From an uncultured Bacteroidota bacterium (GTDB lineage: Bacteria > Bacteroidota > Bacteroidia > Flavobacteriales > Flavobacteriaceae): a DNA stretch of 64,000 nucleotides. The translations under genes were made by a program, and so were the position numbers. Of this stretch, positions 57,061 to 64,000 are shown piece after piece. Location: NCBI GenBank assembly GCA_902559035.1, contig CACEGG010000007.1, positions 1 to 64,000 on the forward strand, read 5' to 3'. The number at the start of each line of letters is the position of its first letter. The stretch's first letter is position 1. The notes below the pieces were generated by a model. It saw only the letters and a program-made list of their open reading frames with translations. It did not search any database and was not told the origin of the DNA.

Positions 57061-58858
57061 CTTCCGTGTAAAAAATATTTAATCTCATTCGCTTGTCATA
57101 ATCTTCAGCGCTTGGGCTTGGACCAATTAATACAGTTCCTAATGGATTTATTGCGGAAGAATTTGGAGTAAAAGTCATAAAATCTGAATCTTCAACTTCA
57201 ATATTGATAGTATTATTAATATCAGAGGATACAACTAATCCAAGTTTTGTATTAGTTGAATCTTTACGAACTATATTTTTGATATGTTCACTCATTCTAA
57301 TCTTATACATTAATCCATTTTTATCTTCATCAAGCTGAATTAAACCTCCGTGAACAACTTTGTTTTGATATGGCTTTGGTCCTGCTGAATTATCAACAAA
57401 GTAATCAATCACTGGCGCTTTATTTTTAATATCATAAAGATATAGTCTTGAAGGTTCGATAATTCCTCCAGATGAGGAAAGCATTTCTTTATCTATATAT
57501 ATGGATAAATTAGCTTCGTTTATAAGCCACTCTTTTGATCTAATTTCTTCAAGTAAATCAACTCCATCATCATTTTTAAATAATTCAATTTCAGCCATAA
57601 CACCTTCACCTCCCTTTAGGAAAACTTGCTTAGGATTTTTTAACGTGTCTAAAACTGATGAATAAACATAGCCTGGAAAAGCATCATTTTTGAAGGAATT
57701 AAGTTTTATTCCATTAAATAAAAATCTAAAGTCTCCATCTGCAATATCTACTGTGTCATCTGATGTGTCATCTGTCGTTCCTTGTTTATTATACTCATTG
57801 TATTCATACTCAACTTTAATTTCTGCTTCATTAAAATTTAAAATCATTAATAAGGGTTCAGAAAAGTCATAAGCTTCTAAAACAATTCCTTTGAAGTAAA
57901 GTTTAAAATTATCTAGGTTTGAAATATCATCAGACCCTTCTTTGTCTAAAATTCTAGTTTGAAAAAAATCTTTGTCAAGCTCAACCCTAATTCTTGGAGT
58001 TAATCTTTGTTTTACTGTTTCTGATTCATCTACATCCTCTGTTTCAGGATCATCTTCATTATAAAAAACTAGTTCTTTAGAATTAATAGATATTTCATCT
58101 TCGTGTAGAGTTGTTCCTGTAAAATCACTTGCTAAAGAATTATTTGAATAATATTTTTGAAATTGTTCAAAATTAACTTCAGGATCATACGGTCTTAGGA
58201 AATAATCTAATTCACTTACCTTTAATTTAAAGGACGCATTTGAATTTCCAAGCAATGAATCTAATTCATAAAGAGTTCCTCCAGCATTTGGGTTTACAGA
58301 TTCTGTATCTTCACCATCAGGAATTCCATCTCCATCAGTATCCGGATCTAATGGATTTTGACCTGCATTGGATTCATCAGCATCTGAAACACCATCTCCA
58401 TCAGAGTCACTGTAAGGGTCTGTACTATCAACATCATATAAGTTTATTACACCATCATTGTCGTCATCATCCACATTAGTAAAAAATGGTATATCCAAAA
58501 AAACATTTTTTACAGTTTCTTCTTCAGGAATCTGGGCAATATTATCTGTATCAGGATTGTCTTCTTTAGCTTGACTAATATTTCCAAAAGCTAAAGAGGG
58601 GTCTTCAAAATTTAATTGCCCTAAAAAACTAACTTTTGAATTTCCGTAAATGTTGTCTTGAAATTCACCTAACTGGAAGGTTGTCAATGAATTTGAGACA
58701 TATGGGGGAATTTTCCTCATTTTAACAAAAACAGGAACTTCCTCTAAACTGGTTCTAAAAGGATTATTATCAATTAGATTTAAACCAACTGTATTATAGT
58801 CTTTGTTACAAGAAAATAGAACAACAGAAATTAAAAGAAATATGCTATTTTTTTTCAC
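57050..58858 (-). CDS. DUF4270 lipoprotein with calcium-binding TSP3-type insert
   Basis: This 602-residue protein starts at GTG 58858 and has a lipobox (LFSCNKDY). The DUF4270 pattern is seen in VGLNLIDNNPFRTS, VPVFVKMRKIPPYVSN and FQLGEFQDNIYG. At about residues 130-190 there is a block of Asp-rich thrombospondin type 3 repeats (DDDDNDGVIN, SDSDGDGVSDADE, DTDGDGIPDGED), which should bind calcium. Function is unknown; the family is confined largely to Bacteroidota. I recall this gene beside a GT5-like gene and panC in other flavobacteria. Confidence 0.88.
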   Translation of the reverse strand: MKKNSIFLLISVVLFSCNKDYNTVGLNLIDNNPFRTSLEEVPVFVKMRKIPPYVSNSLTTFQLGEFQDNIYGNSKVSFLGQLNFEDPSLAFGNISQAKEDNPDTDNIAQIPEEETVKNVFLDIPFFTNVDDDDNDGVINLYDVDSTDPYSDSDGDGVSDADESNAGQNPLDPDTDGDGIPDGEDTESVNPNAGGTLYELDSLLGNSNASFKLKVSELDYFLRPYDPEVNFEQFQKYYSNNSLASDFTGTTLHEDEISINSKELVFYNEDDPETEDVDESETVKQRLTPRIRVELDKDFFQTRILDKEGSDDISNLDNFKLYFKGIVLEAYDFSEPLLMILNFNEAEIKVEYEYNEYNKQGTTDDTSDDTVDIADGDFRFLFNGIKLNSFKNDAFPGYVYSSVLDTLKNPKQVFLKGGEGVMAEIELFKNDDGVDLLEEIRSKEWLINEANLSIYIDKEMLSSSGGIIEPSRLYLYDIKNKAPVIDYFVDNSAGPKPYQNKVVHGGLIQLDEDKNGLMYKIRMSEHIKNIVRKDSTNTKLGLVVSSDINNTINIEVEDSDFMTFTPNSSAINPLGTVLIGPSPSAEDYDKRMRLNIFYTEVNN

Positions 58859-58861
58859 TGT

Positions 58862-59671
58862 TTATTTTAAAATCTTATCATTATAAAACTCTATATATTC
58901 TTTCTCAAATCCTTCTTTAAAACCACAATTCAAAGTAGGTATTTTTAAAGTTTTAGCGATCTCTAAATAAGAGTCTTTTACATTATCGCCAGCAAAAATT
59001 ACTCCATCGGAGTTCATAATAGAAATTTTATATAAATTTTCATATGATGAATCCTCCAGTATTTTCATTGTTTCATTTTCAACTTCATCAAACTTAATTT
59101 TATTTACTATTTCAGAGTTTAATTTACCCTCTATCTCGTTTTCATAAATTGAAGTTACAACCTTTGAGTTAGCAAAAAGAGGCTCGTCTTTATAATATTC
59201 TTTTAAATATAGTGGCATTAGTGATGCTATCCATCCGTGAACATGTATAATATCAGGTGACCAATTTAATTTCTTGATAGTTTCAACAACTCCTTTGGCA
59301 AAGAAAATAGCTCTTTCATCATTGTCCTTGTAAAGTTTTTTCTTTTTATCAGAATCTAATAGTCTGTTTTTAAAATACTCTTCATTATCAATAAAATAAA
59401 CCTGCATCCTTTCTTTAGGAATTGAAGCTACTTTAATAATTAAAGGCATGTCTAAATCATCAATTATTAAATTCATTCCAGAAAGCCTTATAACCTCATG
59501 CAATTGATGTCTTCTTTCATTTATTAAACCATATTTAGGTATAAAAATTCTTGTTTGACCACCATTTTTATTTACAACTTTTGGTAAATTATATGTAAGT
59601 GTAGAAATATCATTATTAGGTAAATATGGAATAACTTCTGAGGAAACGTAAAGTACTTTTTTTCCAGTCAT
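58862..59671 (-). CDS. Glycogen/starch synthase-like protein, N-terminal GT5 domain only
   Basis: This 269-residue protein matches the N-terminal Rossmann domain of GT5 glycogen synthase: VLYVSSEVIPY, YNLPKVVNKNGG, and DIIHVHGWIASLMPLYLK. Full-length enzymes are about 470 residues or more with a second domain carrying the nucleotide-sugar site; that domain is absent. The usual N-terminal KxGGLAD loop is replaced by PNNDISTLTYNLPK. The gene is cleanly bounded, with no frameshifted remainder nearby, so it seems a stable shortened form rather than a broken gene. Activity is doubtful. It is divergent from panC, and the 104-base gap holds only a weak CAAAATTA (59707) promoter-like match. Confidence 0.85.
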   Translation of the reverse strand: MTGKKVLYVSSEVIPYLPNNDISTLTYNLPKVVNKNGGQTRIFIPKYGLINERRHQLHEVIRLSGMNLIIDDLDMPLIIKVASIPKERMQVYFIDNEEYFKNRLLDSDKKKKLYKDNDERAIFFAKGVVETIKKLNWSPDIIHVHGWIASLMPLYLKEYYKDEPLFANSKVVTSIYENEIEGKLNSEIVNKIKFDEVENETMKILEDSSYENLYKISIMNSDGVIFAGDNVKDSYLEIAKTLKIPTLNCGFKEGFEKEYIEFYNDKILK

Positions 59672-59775
59672 AATGTCCTTTCTTTAAACTCAATTAAATT
59701 GAAATGCAAAATTACGAAAATTATGTTAGATTTACCTTCCATTATTCTATTTAAACACTGTTAAAATTTTATTAA

Positions 59776-60624
59776 ATGATAGTTTGCTATCTGAAATCAG
59801 AAGTTAAGAATGAATTAAAGGCAAATATCGCAAATAAAGACATAATTGGCTTAGTGCCAACAATGGGATCTTTACACAAGGGGCACCTTTCTTTGATGAA
59901 AACAGCAGTTGAAAATTGTAATCAAGTATGGGTTTCTATTTTTATTAATCCAACCCAGTTTAATAATGAGTCAGATTTAAAAAATTATCCAAAAAATTTC
60001 AAAAAAGACATTAGCTTAATTGAGTCTGTCTCAAAAAAAATTAAAGTTTTTTGCCCTGAGATTAACGAAATGTATGAGAAAGGATTAAATTATAACCAAT
60101 ATAATTTTAATGGTATTGATTCTAAGCTAGAGGGAAAGTATAGGAAAGGTCATTTTAATGGGGTTGCTACAATTGTTTCAAAGCTTTTTGAATTATTTAA
60201 ACCAAATCAAGCGTTTTTTGGTGAAAAGGATTTTCAGCAAACCCAAATCGTTAAAAGGCTAATAGATCTTGAAAAACATAAAACGAAACTAATAATTTGC
60301 CCTACTGTAAGGGAAAAAAATGGCTTAGCAATGAGCTCTAGAAACAACTTACTTTCTCAAAAAAACAGAGAAAATTCCTCAATAATATTCCACAATCTTA
60401 ATTATGTTAAAACACATTTTAAAAAAACAGATTTTGATCAAATAATTTCAAAATGTATCAAGTCGATTAATTCGTATGATGGATTTAAAACAGAATATTT
60501 TGAAATAGTTGATTCTTTTAGTCTATCAAAACAAAAAAAATACTGTGAGAATAAATCTTACAGAGTTTTTGTTTCAGTAATGGTTGATGAGGTGAGATTA
60601 ATTGATAATATTTTACTGAATTAA
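59776..60624 (+). CDS. panC: Pantothenate synthetase
   Basis: This 282-residue enzyme joins pantoate and beta-alanine using ATP. Motifs are [14 protein letters not shown] (the HIGH-like site), [16 protein letters not shown] and [11 protein letters not shown] (the KMSKS-like loop). It is followed by panD, which supplies the beta-alanine. Confidence 0.97.
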   Translation: MIVCYLKSEVKNELKANIANKDIIGLVPTMGSLHKGHLSLMKTAVENCNQVWVSIFINPTQFNNESDLKNYPKNFKKDISLIESVSKKIKVFCPEINEMYEKGLNYNQYNFNGIDSKLEGKYRKGHFNGVATIVSKLFELFKPNQAFFGEKDFQQTQIVKRLIDLEKHKTKLIICPTVREKNGLAMSSRNNLLSQKNRENSSIIFHNLNYVKTHFKKTDFDQIISKCIKSINSYDGFKTEYFEIVDSFSLSKQKKYCENKSYRVFVSVMVDEVRLIDNILLN

Positions 60625-60626
60625 TA

Positions 60627-60634
60627 TATATTTG
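60627..60634 (+). promoter_or_regulatory. Candidate -7 element immediately before panD
   Basis: TATATTTG ends four bases before the panD ATG. A TTG lies 22 bases upstream (60602). If active it would give a leaderless or nearly leaderless panD transcript independent of panC. Confidence 0.35.
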
Positions 60635-60638
60635 CCGA

Positions 60639-60989
60639 ATGTTAATTGAAGTTTTAAAATCGAAAATTCACAGAGTCACAGTAACTGATTGTGACTTAAA
60701 TTACATTGGAAGCATAACTATAGATGAGGCCTTAATCGAAGCTGCAAATATGATAGTTGGCGAAAAAGTTCAAGTTGTCAACATCAATAATGGAGAAAGA
60801 CTTGAAACTTATATAATTAAAGGCAAAAGAAACAGTGGTGAAATTACTTTAAATGGTCCTGCTGCTAGGAAAGTCCAAAAAGGCGATAAAGTTATTATTA
60901 TAAGTTACGCCTCAATGGATATTGAAGAAGCAAAAAATTTCAATCCTACATTAATATTCCCTGAAAACAACAACTTTTTAAAATCATAA
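60639..60989 (+). CDS. panD: Aspartate 1-decarboxylase
   Basis: This 116-residue pro-enzyme makes beta-alanine. The self-cleavage site is Gly-Ser in [10 protein letters not shown], which yields the pyruvoyl group on Ser 25. Other conserved parts are KIHRVTVTD and [13 protein letters not shown]. It lies 14 bases after panC, and its stop overlaps the next gene's start by one base. Confidence 0.97.
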   Translation: MLIEVLKSKIHRVTVTDCDLNYIGSITIDEALIEAANMIVGEKVQVVNINNGERLETYIIKGKRNSGEITLNGPAARKVQKGDKVIIISYASMDIEEAKNFNPTLIFPENNNFLKS

Positions 60990-61930
60990 TGCTAAAGTTT
61001 GCATTAAAGTGGTTTAAAAATTTATTTCCTCCGTTACTAGGTTTTTTTTTAATCTACTATTCATACACTAATACTTCAGTTGAGGATAGAAATACAATTT
61101 ATTTGACAATTATTAATGTAAGTTATCCATATATAATTTTATCTGTTTTTTTTGGAATGCTAAGTCACATATCAAGATCTATGAGATGGCAACAAATGTT
61201 GAGTCCTCTTGGTTATAAAGTACGTATTTCCAATTTGATTATGTTTGTCCTAATTGCTTTTTTATCCAATCTTGGAATCCCTAGATCAGGTGAAATTCTC
61301 AGAGCTAGTAGTGCAACATTTTATAATGATATTCCATTTGAAAAAAGTTTTGGGACAATAATAACAGAGAGAATAATTGATGTTTTGATATTAGGAACAA
61401 TAATTTTTTCAGGAATTTTAATTTCTTCTAAAATTAGCTTACCAGAGTACTCAAAAAATATTTCTCAAAGTTTTATTTTAATATCCTTTTTTATTCTTGT
61501 TTTTACAACGTTATATATTTCCAAAAAAAAAGAACTCAAACTAAAGATGCTATCAATATTAGACGGACTAAAAAAAGGTATTTTGTCTATCAATAGTGTA
61601 AAAAATAAACCTTTATTTGTATTTCATACTTTTTTTATCTGGTTATGTTATTTTTTAATGTTTTTTATAGTAAAATTTAGTATTCCCGAAACTGCAAATT
61701 TAAATTTTGAGCCAATATTATTAGCTTTTATAGCTGGTGCTATTACTATGGCGCTTACTAATGGAGGGATTGGTGCTTATCCGCTTGCTATAGCTGCTGT
61801 AATTAGTCAATATAATGTGCCCTATGAAAGTGCTCTGGCTCTTGGTTGGGTTGTTTGGAGCTCTCAAACAATAATGATAATTATTTTCGGATCCTTATCT
61901 TTTATTTTTTTACCTATCTTAAACAAATAA
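60989..61930 (+). CDS. Flippase-like membrane protein (UPF0104/LPG synthase transmembrane family)
   Basis: This 313-residue protein has about eight membrane helices. The family signatures SRSMRWQQMLSPLG and LSNLGIPRSGEILRA lie at about residues 65-100. ITERIIDVLILG and TNGGIGAYPLAIAAV follow. Relatives resemble the flippase half of lysylphosphatidylglycerol synthetase and may move lipids; the soluble synthetase half is absent. It is translationally coupled to panD by a one-base overlap. Confidence 0.88.
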   Translation: MLKFALKWFKNLFPPLLGFFLIYYSYTNTSVEDRNTIYLTIINVSYPYIILSVFFGMLSHISRSMRWQQMLSPLGYKVRISNLIMFVLIAFLSNLGIPRSGEILRASSATFYNDIPFEKSFGTIITERIIDVLILGTIIFSGILISSKISLPEYSKNISQSFILISFFILVFTTLYISKKKELKLKMLSILDGLKKGILSINSVKNKPLFVFHTFFIWLCYFLMFFIVKFSIPETANLNFEPILLAFIAGAITMALTNGGIGAYPLAIAAVISQYNVPYESALALGWVVWSSQTIMIIIFGSLSFIFLPILNK

Positions 61931-61939
61931 ATTTTTCTA

Positions 61940-63304
61940 ATGGCTGTTGTCAAATCAACCTATTGCTGTCAAAATTGTGGAGCTCAACATTCAAAATGGT
62001 TAGGCCAGTGCAGTTCATGTAAAGAATGGAATACTTTAGTTGAAGAAATTATTAAAAAGCCTGGTAAATCTACATTTGGTTTGAGTCATCAACAATTAAA
62101 ATCTAACGTTCAACTAATAAGTGAAATAGATTATCAGAATGATCCTAGACTTGAGTTAAAAGACAATGAGCTAAATAGAGTTTTAGGTGGAGGTGTTGTC
62201 CCTGGTTCATTAATATTGATTGGTGGAGAACCTGGAATCGGTAAATCTACTTTACTACTTCAAATTTCACTAATGCTCACTAACAAAGTTCTCTATGTTT
62301 CAGGTGAAGAAAGTCAACAACAAATTAGACGAAGAGCTAACAGAATAAATAGTAAATCTCAGAATTGCTTTATTTTAAATGAAACAAATGTTGAGACTAT
62401 TTTAAATCAAATAAACAGCTTAAATCCAGAGCTTTTAATTATTGATTCTATTCAAACACTTCAAACAGATATAATTGATAGTAGTCCTGGAAGTGTTTCT
62501 CAAATCAAAGAGTCAGCTTCTCAATTTTTAAAGTATTCTAAAAAAACCAATCTACCTATTTTTCTTGTTGGGCATATCACAAAAGATGGAGGGATAGCCG
62601 GTCCAAAAATATTAGAACATATGGTTGATGTTGTTCTTCATTTTGAAGGTGATCGTAATAATATTTACAGAATTCTTCGAGCTAAAAAAAATAGATTTGG
62701 CTCTACTGCAGAAATAGGCATATATGAAATGTTAAACAGTGGTCTTAGAGAAGTTACAAATGCAAGCGAATTGCTCATTTCAAATAATAAATCACCATTA
62801 AGTGGCAATGCAATAGCTTCTACAATTGAAGGAATAAGGCCAATCATGATTGAAGTTCAAGCTTTAGTTAGCTCAGCAGTTTACGGAACACCTCAAAGGA
62901 GTACAACTGGGTTTAACTCTAAAAGGCTCAACATGTTATTAGCTGTTTTAGAAAAAAGAGCTGGCTTCAAATTAGGAGCTAAAGATGTTTTTCTAAATAT
63001 CACGGGAGGAATAAAAATTGAAGACCCTGCTATGGATTTAGCTGTTGTTGCCGCTATACTTTCAAGTAATTTTAATCTTCCTTTAAAAAAAGGGATTTGT
63101 TTTGCTTCTGAAATTGGACTTTCCGGAGAATTAAGATCGGTTCCTAAAATTGATCAAAGAATAAATGAAGCGGAAAAGCTTGGATTTAAAGCCCTCATTG
63201 TTTCTTCAAATGCAAAAATTTCAATTTCTCCAAAAAAATTAAAAGTTATTTCTTTTCCCAGAATAGAGGATGTTATCAAAATTCTTTTTAAGGAGCAGGG
63301 TTAG
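61940..63304 (+). CDS. radA: DNA repair protein RadA
   Basis: This 454-residue RecA-like protein has an N-terminal zinc finger (CQNCGAQHSKWLGQCSSC), Walker A GGEPGIGKSTLLL, the RadA-specific KNRFG motif and a C-terminal Lon-protease-like domain. It helps branch migration and processing of recombination intermediates. The 3' end overlaps the convergent aldo/keto reductase gene by 17 bases. Confidence 0.97.
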   Translation: MAVVKSTYCCQNCGAQHSKWLGQCSSCKEWNTLVEEIIKKPGKSTFGLSHQQLKSNVQLISEIDYQNDPRLELKDNELNRVLGGGVVPGSLILIGGEPGIGKSTLLLQISLMLTNKVLYVSGEESQQQIRRRANRINSKSQNCFILNETNVETILNQINSLNPELLIIDSIQTLQTDIIDSSPGSVSQIKESASQFLKYSKKTNLPIFLVGHITKDGGIAGPKILEHMVDVVLHFEGDRNNIYRILRAKKNRFGSTAEIGIYEMLNSGLREVTNASELLISNNKSPLSGNAIASTIEGIRPIMIEVQALVSSAVYGTPQRSTTGFNSKRLNMLLAVLEKRAGFKLGAKDVFLNITGGIKIEDPAMDLAVVAAILSSNFNLPLKKGICFASEIGLSGELRSVPKIDQRINEAEKLGFKALIVSSNAKISISPKKLKVISFPRIEDVIKILFKEQG

Positions 63305-64000
63305 GAATACTGTTATGAATAGATTCTATTTCCGTAAGAATTTCATTGTTTAAATCAATATTAATACTTTCAATATTTTCTTTTAGTTGAGATAGTTTTG
63401 AAGCTCCTATAATATTACTCGTAACAAAAGATCTAGAGTTAACAAAAGCTAATGCCATTTGTGTTAAAGAAAGATTATGTTTAACAGCTATTTCATTGTA
63501 AAGACTAGTAGCTCTCATTGAATTATCACCAGAGAAACGACTTAAATTTGGAAATAAATTCAATCTACTATCAATGGGCATTTTACCATTTAAATATTTT
63601 CCGCTTAAAACTCCAAAGCCCATTGGGGAATACGCCAGTAAACCAACATTTTCTCTTTTACATATTTCTGCGTTACCTATCTCAAAAAGTCTATTTAATA
63701 ATGAATAGGGATTTTGAATTGTAATAGTTTTAGGTAAGGACTTTTTTGATAACTCTAAATACTTCATAAAGCCCCAAGGATTTTCATTGGAAAGTCCAAT
63801 TGATCTAATTTTTCCACTTGAGATTAAAGTTTTTAAACACTCCAAAACTGATTCAAAATTCTCTTCCCAATTATCGTCAAAAGTTGAATTAAAACCTCTG
63901 TTACCAAAAGTATTTGTAGTTCTTTCCGGCCAGTGTAATTGATACAAATCAATATAATCTGTTTTAAGTCTTTTTAAACTTCCATCAACAGCAGAAATTA
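63288..64000 (-). CDS. tas: Aldo/keto reductase, Tas-like, 5' end missing
   Basis: The frame continues past the right edge, so the N-terminus, including the catalytic Tyr and Asp, is not visible. What remains includes SLKRLKTDYIDLYQLHWPER and GKIRSIGLSNENPWG. NPYSLLNR, LLAYSPMGFGVLSGKYLNG and MALAFVNSRSFVTSNIIGA follow, all close to E. coli Tas. Members are NADP-dependent reductases of uncertain physiological substrate. Confidence 0.92.
   Translation of the reverse strand, partial: ISAVDGSLKRLKTDYIDLYQLHWPERTTNTFGNRGFNSTFDDNWEENFESVLECLKTLISSGKIRSIGLSNENPWGFMKYLELSKKSLPKTITIQNPYSLLNRLFEIGNAEICKRENVGLLAYSPMGFGVLSGKYLNGKMPIDSRLNLFPNLSRFSGDNSMRATSLYNEIAVKHNLSLTQMALAFVNSRSFVTSNIIGASKLSQLKENIESINIDLNNEILTEIESIHNSIPNPAP

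Overview
This 64 kb window is chromosomal DNA of a low-G+C (about one third by eye) member of the Bacteroidota, almost certainly a marine flavobacterium. The evidence is a SusC/SusD glycan-uptake locus, an alternative complex III operon, TTTG-N19-TAnnTTTG promoters, lipoproteins with Bacteroidota-type lipoboxes, a myxol/saproxanthin-type carotenoid cassette and Flavobacteriaceae-like gene orders (cox1-ruvB, DUF4270-GT5-panC-panD, rplM-rpsI-rpsB-tsf-pyrH-frr). I see no prophage, insertion sequence, CRISPR array, plasmid gene or rRNA operon. No intergenic stretch exceeds about 300 bases.

Region 1 (1-15275, minus strand) is a polysaccharide utilisation locus, probably for beta-glucan such as laminarin. 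Its order is SusC, SusD, a large PKD/triple-repeat surface lipoprotein, a small PKD lipoprotein, a GH16 laminarinase-type lipoprotein and a multidomain GH5 enzyme cut by the left edge. Upstream lies a membrane-spanning sensor with its own DNA-binding domain. The 7-mer TGTATAG recurs in the susC promoter region and upstream of the regulator, and is a candidate operator. A strong intrinsic terminator separates the binding/transport genes from the enzyme genes.

Region 2 (15482-22531) holds a Tat-type Rieske lipoprotein, a carotenoid cassette (CrtA-like, CrtD-like, CruF), adenosine deaminase, a secreted histidine-phosphatase-family protein, an MscS-family channel and RuvB. Region 3 (22577-33726, minus) is the respiratory block actABCDEF-ctaC-ctaD, encoding alternative complex III (quinol to cytochrome c) and the two core cytochrome oxidase subunits.

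Region 4 (33847-46691) contains a SPOR protein, rimP-nusA-infB with tRNA-Gln upstream, a GT117/DUF2723 membrane glycosyltransferase, a thioredoxin-fold protein without CxxC, a membrane-anchored phosphoesterase and a DNA polymerase I whose proofreading site looks dead. Region 5 (46711-50750, plus) is the rplM-rpsI, rpsB-tsf and pyrH-frr translation block, with a structured RNA leader before rpsB. Region 6 (50769-64000) has an RND exporter, asnS, rpoN, a GT2 glycosyltransferase, a DUF4270 lipoprotein, a one-domain glycogen-synthase-like protein, panC-panD, a flippase-like membrane protein, radA and a partial tas-like aldo/keto reductase.

Most of the window is ordinary housekeeping DNA. The best leads are the PUL operator motif and attenuator, the proofreading-dead PolA, the rpsB leader, the heavy use of TTG start codons, and convergent gene pairs that all abut or overlap. 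All are inferences from sequence reading, without database searches.
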